A stretch of 64,000 nucleotides of DNA from Pseudobdellovibrionaceae bacterium (GCA_018663505.1 JABJQG010000059.1:1-64000), one strand, 5' to 3'; shown: positions 1-9,266, numbered from the stretch's first letter. A program made the numbers and translations. Notes: a model not told the origin generated them from the letters alone.

Positions 1-114
1 ATAAAGTGGCAAGCCTATGGGTATAAAGATATGGCTTATTTTGCTCTTAAAATCCTGCAAAAATGCGGATATTTAAACTCAAACTTCCATAATAATGAGC
101 TGGCTGTAATTTAG
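1..114 (+). CDS. 3' end of an unidentified gene, cut by window start
   Basis: Frame 1 is open from the first base to a TAG at 112-114 and encodes about 37 residues (start of the readable part: IKWQAYGYKDMAYFALKILQ). I do not recognise the family. It ends where recognisable glutamate synthase sequence begins in another frame. It is either the tail of a neighbouring gene or foreign sequence joined to the broken glutamate synthase gene. Only the C-terminal end is visible. Confidence 0.3.
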   Translation: MKWQAYGYKDMAYFALKILQKCGYLNSNFHNNELAVI

Positions 115-841
115 AGCTCCCACAAATAAGCTAAAGACCTGGAAGCCTGTTGGTATTAAGCTTTGTGTAGGACGAAAATCTGAATTTGTTTCTCTATGTA
201 AAGCCATGGTATCTAGATCTATCTTTCCTGATTTTATTACTGTGGATGGAGCTGAAGGAGGGACTGGTGCTGCACCTTTAGAGTTTGCTAATTCAGTTGG
301 AACTCCGTTAAACGAAGGTTTAGCTTTTATACATGATAGTCTGGTTGGTTTTGGAATTCGACAGCATATTAGAGTTATTGCTTCTGGGAAGGTTTTTACC
401 TCTTTTCATCTTTTAACAAAAATCGCTTTAGGGGCTGATATGGTTAACTCTGCCCGCGGAATGATGTTGGCTTTAGGGTGTATTCACGCTCTTTTGTGTA
501 ATACCAACCGCTGTCCAGTGGGTGTGGCAACAAATGATCCAAATTTAGCTAATGGCTTACATATTCCCGATAAATCAGAACGTGTTGCCAGGTTCCATTC
601 AGAAACAATTCATGCCTTAGCAGAAGTTTTAGGCGCTATGGGGTATGATCACACCTCTCAAATTAGACGTATTGATATAAATAGAAGGGACACTGATGGG
701 AAAGTGTCAACTTATGAAGAACTATTTCCTTCTGTAGCTAAGGAATCTATGCTCTATCATACAACCTTTGAGCAATTGTCTGCTGAGATTAAGCAGGCAA
801 TACAAACTTCAACTGCAGATAGTTTTAAACGGGTAAGCTAA
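110..841 (+). pseudogene. FMN-binding glutamate synthase-family protein, 5'-truncated remnant
   Basis: The readable protein is the C-terminal third of a GltB-like glutamate synthase domain (FMN- and iron-sulfur-binding). Family motifs seen are PVGIKLCVG, the FMN loop DGAEGGTGAAP, and GADMVNSARG followed by three cysteines spaced C-x5-C-x4-C, which in GltB bind a 3Fe-4S cluster. Homology extends upstream of the first ATG (206) through KPVGIKLCVGRKSEF to about base 128. An in-frame TAA at 107-109 then blocks it, and the sequence before that is unrelated. The N-terminal two thirds of the FMN domain are therefore absent or disrupted. It could be a short, still translated remnant from ATG 206 (211 residues), but without the rest of the barrel glutamate synthase activity is unlikely. 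No terminator is evident after it. Confidence 0.75.
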
Positions 842-1031
842 TCATTTTGTTTTTTTACAAATTTACACTGTTGTAGAAAGACTGTACTTTTTTAATATTG
901 AAGCCTTTACATGGGCTCAAAAAAGGCACCAAAAGCTATGGCTAAGCCGTGAATTTCATTAAATAAATTCTAAGCAGTATAAATATTACAATACGCATAT
1001 GTTTGGAACGCATTTTGTAATAGTCATAGGA

Positions 1032-2960
1032 ATGCGTATAATTTCTTTTTTTCTTTTTTTAGTACTTTTGTTTGTTGCCCAAATGGGTGAAGTGTCTCGT
1101 GAATTTCCTGAGTTATCTCAATGTCAAAAAATAGACTCCTTTTATCAGTCAGCAAAGGACCAACATATATCTACATTATTTCCTGAATCTCAAAAGACAG
1201 GTGATAGAAATTTAGCTTTGATTAATAATATACTTTATTCCTTTGATAGGTTTAAAATTATCCTATTAGATAGTGAAGTGAAGGCCTTGCAACAGTCTTT
1301 TGTGGCTAAAAATAAGCAGTCAATTTGTTCTTCATATAAAGACATTCAAAGGGTGTTTACCAATGCACTGAAACGTCAGACACAGTATGTGCAATGGTCT
1401 TTAACTCCTATGAAAAATAAAGATCTAGTTGAAAAGATGGCAGAGCTTAAGTCCATTTATAAAGATGATAACAAATGGTTGAATGAATGGCCTAAATCTA
1501 AAAATGAAATTCAGGATAAGTTTTTCTATTATATTTATCGTATAAGTGCAGATTTAAGAACTTATATGGATAATGAAGCTGATGTGTTTAAGGTAGCTTT
1601 TAGGGTTTATTTTAGGGAATTCGCAGCAAAAAAGAAAAAGTTCTTACGAGGTAATCTTGTATTGGAGGCTATGATTTCCTCTTTAGATAGTCATAGTGCC
1701 TACTATTCAGAATATGAATTTGATGAGTTATTACGAAGTTTAAGATCATCTTTTGTTGGTGTTGGCATTATTGTATCGGAGGTTGTAGAGGGATATAAGA
1801 TCATAGATATTATTCAAGGCGGTCCAGCACATCAGCAAAATGCATTTATGAAAGGCGATATTATTACCCATGTGAGTGGAATACATGTGGCAGGTGTGTC
1901 TGATGAAGCGCTGCATTCCTATTTAACAGGGCCCGAGGGCAGTGTTGTGGATCTCACATTAGATAGGTTTAAAGATGTTATTAGTACCCAAGTTCAAAGA
2001 GGGGCAGTTTCTATGCATCAAAATGATTTTGCAGCACAAATTATCAGAGACCAATTTTCTGAGACATTAGGTTATATTGAATTAAAAAGTTTTGTATCAG
2101 ATCCTGGTGGTTTGCAGGGGACAGCACAAAAGGTTTTTGACGCTCTGGATAGCTTTCGTAAGGCGAGAGTGCAGGGGGTAGTGCTTGATCTAAGAGGTAA
2201 TGGCGGCGGTGTTTTGTCTGAAGTTATTGACGTTGCGGGTTTGTTTTTAGACTCTGCAAATATAGTGTTTGAGATAGGTACTCAGGAAAATAATATTATT
2301 AGCTATCGAGATTCAGATAATATAAATTTTTTTAAAAAACCATTGGTGGTCTTGGTGGATAAATTTTCAGCCAGTGCTTCGGAAATACTAGCAGGTAGCT
2401 TAAAGTCTTATGGCAGAGCTATTATTGTAAGTGAAGATAGTCAAACATATGGCAAAGGAACCATCCAGAGGTTCGGTGATACGAAAACCCTATTAGGCAT
2501 TACTGAAAATTCAGGGGTTAAATTAACCACAGGATTTTACTTTTTACCAAATGGGGAGTCCCCTCAGTTTGATGGAGTAAAACCTGACCTTACAATACAT
2601 TTACCTGTGGATTCAAGCTCAGTAAAAGTAAATACACGAAAATCATATTTGGAAAAAGATCAAAAAAATGCATTACTCAAGCCAAAAAAACTAATTCATA
2701 AATCCATAGACGAGCGACAATTATGGCGTGAAGAAGTTGATCAGAAGCAATTATTGGAAGTTTTATCAGTAAATGCAAAAGCCAGAGAGCTTATCCCCTT
2801 TAAGAGTACGTTTACTCATCCCAAATTATCTGATGATGCTGTACTGCAAGAGAGTCTGTATGTTTTAGAAGATATCATCTCATACGATTCAAGATTTAAG
2901 ATCGCGCGAAATATGACACCAATTTCTATACCTAAACAGTCAGAAGCGAAAAATAAATAA
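1032..2960 (+). CDS. S41-family C-terminal processing protease (Prc/CtpA-like), exported
   Basis: Periplasmic serine protease of the Prc/Tsp family, which degrades or trims proteins from exposed C-termini. Order (counting from 999): hydrophobic export signal about 12-28; Prc-type N-terminal helical region; PDZ domain about 245-330 (SFVGVGIIVSEV onward); S41 catalytic domain about 345-535. The catalytic serine lies in DKFSASASEI (Ser459 by alignment with E. coli Prc) and the general-base lysine in YGKGT (Lys486). At about 640-650 residues it is close to E. coli Prc (682), with a shortened C-terminal region. The start at 1032 is preferred because MRIISFFLFLVLLF is a clean signal peptide; 999 in the same frame is possible. 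Neither has a good ribosome-binding site. It faces clpA, with hairpins between the two stops. Confidence 0.88.
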   Translation: MRIISFFLFLVLLFVAQMGEVSREFPELSQCQKIDSFYQSAKDQHISTLFPESQKTGDRNLALINNILYSFDRFKIILLDSEVKALQQSFVAKNKQSICSSYKDIQRVFTNALKRQTQYVQWSLTPMKNKDLVEKMAELKSIYKDDNKWLNEWPKSKNEIQDKFFYYIYRISADLRTYMDNEADVFKVAFRVYFREFAAKKKKFLRGNLVLEAMISSLDSHSAYYSEYEFDELLRSLRSSFVGVGIIVSEVVEGYKIIDIIQGGPAHQQNAFMKGDIITHVSGIHVAGVSDEALHSYLTGPEGSVVDLTLDRFKDVISTQVQRGAVSMHQNDFAAQIIRDQFSETLGYIELKSFVSDPGGLQGTAQKVFDALDSFRKARVQGVVLDLRGNGGGVLSEVIDVAGLFLDSANIVFEIGTQENNIISYRDSDNINFFKKPLVVLVDKFSASASEILAGSLKSYGRAIIVSEDSQTYGKGTIQRFGDTKTLLGITENSGVKLTTGFYFLPNGESPQFDGVKPDLTIHLPVDSSSVKVNTRKSYLEKDQKNALLKPKKLIHKSIDERQLWREEVDQKQLLEVLSVNAKARELIPFKSTFTHPKLSDDAVLQESLYVLEDIISYDSRFKIARNMTPISIPKQSEAKNK

Positions 2961-2987
2961 TTTTTTTAATTTATGGACTCTTTAAAA

Positions 2988-3061
2988 CGCAAAGCGCCCC
3001 TTTTGGGGTGAGGCCATGATGGCCGAATTTTAAATAGTGAGAGCCAGGAAGGCTCACTATT
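2988..3061. terminator. Hairpin cluster between convergent prc-like gene and clpA
   Basis: Three inverted repeats fill the gap between two convergent genes: CCCC-TTTT-GGGG near 2996-3007, GGCCATGATGGCC at 3012-3024, and ATAGTGAG pairing with CTCACTAT at 3034-3041/3053-3060. There is no strong T-run, so this is an inferred bidirectional terminator or mRNA end stabiliser. Confidence 0.4.
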
Positions 3062-3096
3062 CGTCTGAAAAACTGAGATCCAAGGTCAAGAAACTT

Positions 3097-5421
3097 TCAC
3101 TTAAACTTAAAATTCAATTTTCCTTTTAGCTCATCCACAAGAACTTTTCCGCCTTTAGTTAGCTTACCAAATAATATGTCGTCAACCAGTGGCTTCTTAA
3201 GTTCATCATCAACAATTCTGGCGAAGGGCCTTGCGCCGTATGCTGGGTCATGTCCTTTTTCAAATAAGATTTCAATGGCTTTGTCTGAAACATCCAAAGT
3301 GATTTTTTTGTCTTTTAATTGGTTCTTAAGTTCAGATATAAATTTATGGATGACTGAGATGAGTTGTTCTTTTTCTAAGGACTTAAACTCAACAATTGCA
3401 TCTAGGCGATTAATAAATTCTGGTTTAAAGCTGCGCTTAATGGCCTCAATACTTTTTGAAGAAGCAGAACTGGGGTGTATCCCCATTTCTTGCTTGGCAG
3501 CCTCATAGGCTCCAGCGTTACTGGTTAAAATTAAAATTACATTTTGAAAATCAGCCACCTTACCATTGGAGTCTGTTAGTTTGCCAGAATCCATTACTTG
3601 CAGAAGTATGTTAGATACGTCAGGGTGAGCTTTCTCTAGCTCATCCATTAAAATTACAGAATAGGGGTTTTTAATAGCAGCTTCTGTAAGTAGTCCGCCC
3701 TCTTCAAAGCCCACATAGCCTGGAGGCGCGCCCACTAAACGTGAAACCGTATGTTTCTCCATGTATTCACTCATATCAAATCGTAAAAAGGGAACGGCTA
3801 GGTGCTTGGCTAATTGTTTGGAAACCTCTGTTTTTCCAACACCCGTTGGGCCGGCAAATAAGTAAGAGCCAGTGGGCTTGTTTTCTCTGGCTAAGCCGGT
3901 ACGGGCTAACTTTATGGCAGACACAAGTGTATCAATAGACTTATTTTGACCAAAGATCACAGACTTGAGTTGTATGTCTAAGGTTTTTAAAGCCAGCTTG
4001 TCGGATGTAGAGATAGATTTTTGCGGAACCTGTGCCATAAATCCAATGACTTTTTCCATATCTTTAACACTTACATTTTTTACTTTATCGTCTTTGGCAT
4101 CAAGCCGAACCCTTGCCCCGGCTTCATCAATGACATCAATGGCCTTATCAGGTAAGTGTTTGGAGTGTAAATATTTAACTGAAAGATCAATAGCAGCTTT
4201 TAAAGCGGGTTTAGAGTATTTAACCTCATGGTGTTCTTCGTATTTTTCCTTAAGGCCTTCTAAAATTTTTAGAGTATCCTCTGTTGAGGGCTCTTTGATA
4301 TCAATTTTTTGAAAACGACGTGATAAGGCACGATCTTTTTCAAAGCTATTTCGGAACTCCTTATATGTAGTGGATCCAAAGCAACTTAAGGAACCATCAC
4401 TTAAAAGAGGCTTTAATAAGTTAGAGGCATCCATGGATCCACCGGAAGTACTTCCTGCTCCAACAACAGTGTGTATTTCATCAATAAATAAAATAGGTTT
4501 CACTTTCTTTTTTAAGGATTTAATAACGGCTTTAAATCTTTTTTCAAAATCACCACGATATTTTGTACCGGCTAGTAATGAACCCATATCTAGAGAGTAT
4601 ATTTGAGCTTGTTTCAGTTGTTTAGGTACCTCTCCGGCATTAATTTTAAGGGCAAGCCCATCTGCAATAGCCGTTTTACCAACCCCAGGTTCTCCCACAA
4701 GTAGGGGGTTATTTTTATTTCTTCGTGCTAAAACTTGGATGGTGCGATCTATAATGGACTCTCTTCCTATCAAAGGATCACTCATTCCTTTTCGGGCTTT
4801 TTCATTAAGATTTACAGCATAGAGCACAAGGGGGTCATTGCTTTGCTCTTCATCGGCTTCTTCCTTGGGAAGGCCATCAAAAGCAACATCACGGTCATCT
4901 GGGTCTTCACTGCTACCTAGTGATAATGAACCAGAGTTATTTCCTGACTCAGCTAAGTCAAAATCTTCCATACCATGAGATATTTCTTGAACTAAATCAT
5001 ATTTTGAAACCCCCTGTTTTTGCAAAAAATAAAGGGCATGAGACTCATGTTCTTCGAAGAAGGAAACAAGTACGTTGGCGATGCGTACTTCTTCACGGCC
5101 AGAACTTTGAACTTGTATAGCAGCTCTTTGTAAAAGGCGTTGGAAGGACAAAGTGAGTTCAGGGGTGTAGTCTTTCTTAAGAGCTTTGTCGTCTTCTGTA
5201 GGAGGTTCGTTAAGAAAGCTCCCATACTGCTGGGTTAAAAAATCTTTAAGATCTTTTTGTAATTGCTTGAGGTTAACTTCACAGGTGTTTAGTAAGTATT
5301 GTGCCTCTGTGCTATTAGTTAAAGACAAAAGGATGTGCTCTAGAGACACAAACTCATGGCCATTGCGCCTTGCGCTTTCTATAGCTTGGTTTAAATAAAC
5401 TTCTAATGAGGAGTTAAACAT
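3097..5421 (-). CDS. clpA: ATP-dependent Clp protease ATP-binding subunit ClpA
   Basis: AAA+ unfoldase that feeds substrates to ClpP and takes N-degron substrates from ClpS. At 774 residues it is close to E. coli ClpA (758). Order: double Clp N-domain repeat about 1-145; acidic linker about 155-195; first ATPase domain with Walker A GEPGVGKT and Walker B LFIDEIH; second with GPTGVGKT and ILMDELEKAHP; C-terminal sensor-2/D2-small region. There is no ClpB-type middle coiled coil. At the ClpP-docking loop, where E. coli has IGL, alignment of the flanking NAG and EAIK segments puts MGI, a conservative change in the key tripeptide. Translation starts at MFNSS after AAAGGC. clpS lies upstream on the opposite strand rather than in the usual same-strand pair. 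Confidence 0.95.
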   Translation of the reverse strand: MFNSSLEVYLNQAIESARRNGHEFVSLEHILLSLTNSTEAQYLLNTCEVNLKQLQKDLKDFLTQQYGSFLNEPPTEDDKALKKDYTPELTLSFQRLLQRAAIQVQSSGREEVRIANVLVSFFEEHESHALYFLQKQGVSKYDLVQEISHGMEDFDLAESGNNSGSLSLGSSEDPDDRDVAFDGLPKEEADEEQSNDPLVLYAVNLNEKARKGMSDPLIGRESIIDRTIQVLARRNKNNPLLVGEPGVGKTAIADGLALKINAGEVPKQLKQAQIYSLDMGSLLAGTKYRGDFEKRFKAVIKSLKKKVKPILFIDEIHTVVGAGSTSGGSMDASNLLKPLLSDGSLSCFGSTTYKEFRNSFEKDRALSRRFQKIDIKEPSTEDTLKILEGLKEKYEEHHEVKYSKPALKAAIDLSVKYLHSKHLPDKAIDVIDEAGARVRLDAKDDKVKNVSVKDMEKVIGFMAQVPQKSISTSDKLALKTLDIQLKSVIFGQNKSIDTLVSAIKLARTGLARENKPTGSYLFAGPTGVGKTEVSKQLAKHLAVPFLRFDMSEYMEKHTVSRLVGAPPGYVGFEEGGLLTEAAIKNPYSVILMDELEKAHPDVSNILLQVMDSGKLTDSNGKVADFQNVILILTSNAGAYEAAKQEMGIHPSSASSKSIEAIKRSFKPEFINRLDAIVEFKSLEKEQLISVIHKFISELKNQLKDKKITLDVSDKAIEILFEKGHDPAYGARPFARIVDDELKKPLVDDILFGKLTKGGKVLVDELKGKLNFKFK

Positions 5422-5504
5422 AAAAGCCTTTCGGTTAAAGCCTTTTAGTCCATAAAAGACTTACTAATATCCTATCATAATACATTGTGGGTATAAAGTC
5501 TGGA

Positions 5505-5532
5505 TTGTAAAGGTAAGTAGAGATTATATAAT
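5505..5532 (+). promoter_or_regulatory. Sigma-70-type promoter for clpS
   Basis: A perfect TATAAT at 5527-5532 lies 16 bases after TTGTAA at 5505-5510. The predicted transcript would begin near 5539 and leave a leader of about 110 bases before clpS. The same 228-bp gap must also hold the clpA promoter on the other strand. TTTATA and TAGGAT 17 bases apart on that strand are only weak candidates. Confidence 0.55.
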
Positions 5533-5649
5533 TCTAAAGCTGACTAACAGCAGTTAAGACATAGGTATAGAGATGAGTTAAATAGGCAAGCCTTTGAACT
5601 TGAAACTAAATATTGCTTTATTTAAAAGCCAAGGTTTATAATCAATTCT

Positions 5650-5985
5650 ATGGCTAACCATAACGACATTGAAGATGATGAGGTAGAAGATGGAGGGGTG
5701 AAAACTTTAGTTCGCCCCAAAATTAAGATAAAAAAACCATCTATGTATAAGGTTGTACTTTTAAATGACGATTATACACCTATGGATTTTGTGATCACAG
5801 TTCTTATGAAGTTTTTTAAAAAAACGGAGGCGCAGTCTACTCAAATTATGTTGGATGTACACAACAAGGGTGCTGGTGTTTGTGGGGTATTTACATATGA
5901 GATTGCAGAGACCAAAGTTCATCAGGTGAATCAGTTTGCTCAAAACAATAAGCATCCTCTTAAGTGTGATATGGAAAAGGCTTAG
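5650..5985 (+). CDS. clpS: ATP-dependent Clp protease adaptor ClpS
   Basis: Small adaptor that binds N-terminal destabilising residues of substrates and the ClpA N-domain. 111 residues; disordered acidic N-terminus 1-35, then the ClpS core. Hallmarks are [15 protein letters not shown] (the Asn-Asp-Asp-Tyr-Thr-Pro-Met pocket), a central helix with [13 protein letters not shown], and [11 protein letters not shown]. It is divergent from clpA and separated by 228 bp. It probably uses the promoter at 5505-5532. Confidence 0.95.
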   Translation: MANHNDIEDDEVEDGGVKTLVRPKIKIKKPSMYKVVLLNDDYTPMDFVITVLMKFFKKTEAQSTQIMLDVHNKGAGVCGVFTYEIAETKVHQVNQFAQNNKHPLKCDMEKA

Positions 5986-6325
5986 GTAAAAAGCTTACAC
6001 TAAGGACACTTAATTTAAGGATAATCTAAACTTAAACATAAAAAAAACATTATATATATGTAAATTATAAGTTCGTAATCTCCTGGGCACATTTTACGCA
6101 GTCTTAAGGACTAGTTTTTGAAAAGTGACACTGAGGGGCACTTTTCACCGTCACTTTTCTTGCTTATAGTATCTAAAGAGTAAAAAACATTAAAAAGCAA
6201 TAACTTACCAGCTGTTTAACTTTTGGAGGGGCGAGGGAGAAGGGGTGCTTTTCTTAAATTGAGATAATCATTTTGAGAATATCACATAAGTGGTGCCAAT
6301 AAGTGTTTCAAATAAAAACAATTAT
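5986..6325. other. Gene-free region between clpS and pilin
   Basis: No credible ORF. It contains an inverted repeat GAAAAGTG (6120-6127) with CACTTTTC (6139-6146), and a second copy of the right arm at 6151-6159. The hairpin may end the clpS transcript, but the T-run is weak. The rest is AT-rich and probably holds upstream activator sites for the sigma-54 promoter at 6326-6342. Confidence 0.4.
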
Positions 6326-6342
6326 TTGGCCTTTTCATTGCA
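6326..6342 (+). promoter_or_regulatory. Sigma-54 (RpoN) promoter of the pilin gene
   Basis: TTGGCCTTTTCATTGCA matches the -24/-12 consensus TTGGCACG-N4-TTGCW. The GG (6328-6329) and GC (6340-6341) doublets are exactly 12 bases apart, as required. A start near 6353 gives an 87-base leader. Type IV major pilin genes are commonly RpoN/PilR-dependent, so both context and sequence agree. Confidence 0.72.
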
Positions 6343-6439
6343 GAAATAATTTATGAAAGCCGAGAAGTGAATTCAAAATATAAATTCACTTTTTGTTAAC
6401 TATAAAAAGTAAAATAAATAATACCTATAAGGGGGATAA

Positions 6440-6988
6440 ATGAAAAAGAACGTAATAAAATCACAAAAAGGTTTCTCGTTAATCGAGTTAATGGTTGTTG
6501 TTGCCATTATTGGAATTTTAGCAAGTGTTGCTGTGCCAAATTTCCAAAGATTTCAAGCGAAATCAAGACAGTCTGAAGCTAAAACATTGTTAACGGGTTT
6601 ATATACAGCTGAAAAGGCATTCTTTACGGAGTGGGATCAATATTTTTCAGATTTTAGGGATATTGGGTTCCAGCCTGAGGGACAAGTTGCTTATACTGTT
6701 GGTTTTAATGCCACAGGCAATGCTGCTCCTGCAGATCTGAATTATTCTGGTATTGTAGCTGCCAATGGTGCAGCAGTGCAGTGGAATACCACAATTTTTT
6801 GTGCTGCTGCTGGTACATGTTCCGAGAATGCTGATAAGGTGTGCACCACGGCCGCTACTGATCTGAGTGCAGATGGTACATTCATTGCCGGAGCATGTGG
6901 GAATGTAGATGGTGATGCTGGGCTTGATGTCTGGACTATAAACCAAAATAAAGCACTAGCTAACGGCACAAATGATGTAGTTCTATAA
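6440..6988 (+). CDS. pilA: Type IV major pilin-like protein (prepilin)
   Basis: Structural pilin subunit. The class III prepilin leader ends at Gly11, then Phe12 and the conserved helix FSLIELMVVVAIIGILASVA; Glu at mature position 5 is present. The leader is short and positively charged (MKKNVIKSQK). 182 residues. The globular part carries four cysteines (IFCAAAGTCSEN, KVCTTA, AGACGNVDGD) that could form two disulfides. A strong ribosome-binding site (AAGGGGGA) precedes ATG 6440. A sigma-54 promoter lies upstream and an intrinsic terminator follows, so it is a single-gene unit. Pili of this kind serve attachment, motility or prey entry in Bdellovibrio-like bacteria. The identity as major rather than minor pilin is inferred from the promoter, single-gene unit and Gly/Ala/Thr-rich body. 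Confidence 0.88.
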   Translation: MKKNVIKSQKGFSLIELMVVVAIIGILASVAVPNFQRFQAKSRQSEAKTLLTGLYTAEKAFFTEWDQYFSDFRDIGFQPEGQVAYTVGFNATGNAAPADLNYSGIVAANGAAVQWNTTIFCAAAGTCSENADKVCTTAATDLSADGTFIAGACGNVDGDAGLDVWTINQNKALANGTNDVVL

Positions 6989-7016
6989 TTCATAACATAA
7001 TTTAAAATTTAGTTAT

Positions 7017-7047
7017 AAAAAAGGGGTTTGTCTTGAACCCCTTTTTT
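7017..7047 (+). terminator. Intrinsic terminator after pilin gene
   Basis: AAAAAAGGGGTT pairs with AACCCCTTTTTT around a short loop, followed by a run of six T. It overlaps a possible TTG codon at 7033 of the next reading frame, which argues that the next gene starts further downstream. Confidence 0.85.
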
Positions 7048-7068
7048 ATTTCAGCTACCATGGGTGTG

Positions 7069-7863
7069 ATGTATAAATATTTTTTTATTTTTTTTATATT
7101 ATTTTTTGTTCTGCAAATTTTAAATATAAGTATTTCATCAGAAAGTACTAAACGATATACTTATGTACCCCCTCCAAAGTATCTAGAACATTTTTCTTTA
7201 GGTATGAACGATGTGATAGCTGATTCACTTTGGTTACGTTGGGTACAAGATATGGAAGTTTGTGGTCAACCCCGTAAATTAAAAGTAAAAAAGAAAAGTA
7301 TTAAAAAGCCCATATCTAAAGCCACTAAAAAATCGATTCATAAAAAAGTTGATAAGGTCAGGCGGTCTGACGATGTAATTTTTTCTGAGGTCATGAGCTT
7401 TTCGGGCCAGTTAGATACTTGTCATAAGGGCTGGTCGTTTCAGTTACTTGATGCAGTAACTACATTATCTCCTAAATTTAAAATTGCATATATCACTGGT
7501 GCCACAAGTTTGAGTGTAATCGCAGAAGACCCTGTAGGCGCAGAAATTATATTCGACAAAGGTATTAAACAGTATCCAAAAGATTGGGTGTTACATTATC
7601 GAGCGGCCTATCATAGTCTTTATGAGGTGAAAAATTTTAAAAAAGCAGCTAGATTGTTAAACAAGGCAGGTACTCTAGGGGGACCGGAGTGGGTTAGGTC
7701 ATTAGCCTCTAGATTATATGTTAGGACAAACCAGCTTTACCTTGGACTCATTACTCTAAAAACTTACCTAAAGACGGTTACAGATAAAGAGAGAAAAGAG
7801 AATGTTCTCCGGCGAATTCAGGTCATTGAAGCTCAGATAAAGAAGAATGGCAATGGTCAGTAA
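7069..7863 (+). CDS. Membrane-anchored TPR-like protein, function unknown
   Basis: About 264 residues from ATG 7069 (ATG 7060 also possible; TTG 7033 lies inside the pilin terminator). One N-terminal hydrophobic segment (KYFFIFFILFFVLQILNISI) anchors it. A very lysine-rich linker follows at about residues 75-105. The C-terminal half is helical with repeat-like spacing (FKIAYITGATSLSVI, WVLHYRAAYHSLYEV, KAARLLNKAG), consistent with degenerate TPR units. Two conserved-looking cysteines flank the linker. It lies directly downstream of the pilin and upstream of dnaJ. A pilus-related role would be only positional inference. Confidence 0.65.
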   Translation: MYKYFFIFFILFFVLQILNISISSESTKRYTYVPPPKYLEHFSLGMNDVIADSLWLRWVQDMEVCGQPRKLKVKKKSIKKPISKATKKSIHKKVDKVRRSDDVIFSEVMSFSGQLDTCHKGWSFQLLDAVTTLSPKFKIAYITGATSLSVIAEDPVGAEIIFDKGIKQYPKDWVLHYRAAYHSLYEVKNFKKAARLLNKAGTLGGPEWVRSLASRLYVRTNQLYLGLITLKTYLKTVTDKERKENVLRRIQVIEAQIKKNGNGQ

Positions 7864-8011
7864 GTTTTACTTATTCAGTAAGTGGGATAGCGAAAAAATT
7901 AGGGCAGTATTTATCTGATCAACTGTAGAGGTTTATAGGCACCCCGGAAATTCAAGAAATATCAATAGTTAAAAAAGTAGTAAAGACTAGAGAATGAGAC
8001 AAGAAAGCACC

Positions 8012-8040
8012 TTGACTCCTTTTTATATATACACATATTA
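8012..8040 (+). promoter_or_regulatory. Predicted promoter for dnaJ
   Basis: TTGACT (8012-8017) and ATATTA (8035-8040) are separated by exactly 17 bases. It is about 50 bases upstream of the dnaJ start. No CIRCE-type inverted repeat was seen. Confidence 0.4.
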
Positions 8041-8091
8041 CCTATACGGGCATGTATCGCCTATTTTTTAATCATATTTGAGGATTTATTT

Positions 8092-9195
8092 ATGCCAAGA
8101 GATTATTATGAGGTTTTAGGAGTGGATAAGGCGGCGGACGCATCCACTTTAAAAAAGGCCTATCGCAAGTTAGCAATGAAGTTTCATCCGGATAAAAACC
8201 CAGATAACAAAGAGGCTGAAGATAAGTTTAAAGAGGCTGCAGAAGCCTATGAGGTACTATCTAACACTGAAAAACGCGCCAAGTATGATCGTTTTGGTCA
8301 TTCAGCGCCAGGTGGTTTTGGTGGAGGGCAGGGATTTCACGATGCTAGTGATATATTTTCTGCATTTGGTGATATTTTTGGAGATTTTTTTGGTGGCGCT
8401 GGTGGTCCAGGTGGTGGCCGTGGACGTAGAAATGGTCCTCGCCGAGGAGCGGACCTTCGCTACTATTTAGATGTGGAGTTGAAAGACGTATTAAATGGCG
8501 CTAAGCAGCAGATTGAGTTTGATTCCGAGAACTCCTGTGGCAAGTGTAGCGGCTCGGGAGCAAAATCAGGGAGCACGCCAGCCACTTGTAATACCTGTGG
8601 CGGAGCTGGCCAGGTTATTCGCCAACAAGGCTTTTTTCAAATGGCATCCACTTGTCACACTTGTCGTGGAGAAGGGCAGGTCATTAAGGATCCTTGTGCT
8701 CCTTGCCAGGGCACAGGTCGTAAAACTGTGCATAAAAAGCTTATGGTCAATGTGCCAGCGGGTGTAGATGTTGGTACTCAGTTGCGTTTAACTGATGAGG
8801 GAGAAGGGGGCTACAAAGGTGGGCCAGCCGGTGACCTTTATGTTGAAATTCGTGTAAAAAAACACAGACATTTTGAACGTCAGGGGCAGACCTTATTTAC
8901 TAAGCTGGAAATTACTTATTTACAGGCCCTTTTAGGCGCTGAGATTGATGTACAAACTTTAAGTGGGTCTGAAAAGTTGAGAATTCCAAATGGTACGTCC
9001 ACCGGTGGGCAATTGAAACTTGAGACAGAAGGGCTTCCCTCTATCAGAAGTTCACGGCGAGGAGATTTAGTATTTGAAGTCACAGTAAAATTTCCTAAAA
9101 AATTAGCAAAAAAAGAAGAGAGTTTATTGCGAGAAATTGCTTCATTGAAAAATGAAGAAGTCTCAGAAAGCTCCAAAGGGATTTTTGGTTTTTAA
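8092..9195 (+). CDS. dnaJ: Chaperone protein DnaJ
   Basis: Hsp40 co-chaperone that delivers clients to DnaK and stimulates its ATPase. 367 residues with full type I architecture: J-domain 1-70 with HPD (FHPDKNPDN); Gly/Phe-rich region about 75-125; zinc-binding domain about 145-215 with four cysteine pairs ([32 protein letters not shown]); two C-terminal beta-barrel client-binding domains to about 345. RBS TTGAGG precedes the ATG. dnaK follows after 156 bp, the reverse of the widespread dnaK-dnaJ order. Confidence 0.97.
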   Translation: MPRDYYEVLGVDKAADASTLKKAYRKLAMKFHPDKNPDNKEAEDKFKEAAEAYEVLSNTEKRAKYDRFGHSAPGGFGGGQGFHDASDIFSAFGDIFGDFFGGAGGPGGGRGRRNGPRRGADLRYYLDVELKDVLNGAKQQIEFDSENSCGKCSGSGAKSGSTPATCNTCGGAGQVIRQQGFFQMASTCHTCRGEGQVIKDPCAPCQGTGRKTVHKKLMVNVPAGVDVGTQLRLTDEGEGGYKGGPAGDLYVEIRVKKHRHFERQGQTLFTKLEITYLQALLGAEIDVQTLSGSEKLRIPNGTSTGGQLKLETEGLPSIRSSRRGDLVFEVTVKFPKKLAKKEESLLREIASLKNEEVSESSKGIFGF

Positions 9196-9236
9196 GAGTT
9201 AAATAAAGATTGAAATTGTTGTTTAGCTTTCAAACC

Positions 9237-9266
9237 TTGACAAAATAAAACGAACACACAGATTGT
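9237..9266 (+). promoter_or_regulatory. Possible promoter for dnaK
   Basis: A consensus -35 TTGACA (9237-9242) lies in the dnaJ-dnaK gap. The -10 at 18 bases (GATTGT, 9261-9266) is poor. A CAGATT/AATCTG inverted repeat (9259-9264, 9296-9301) surrounds the expected start site and might be an operator. Weak evidence; dnaK may also be read from the dnaJ promoter. Confidence 0.25.
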
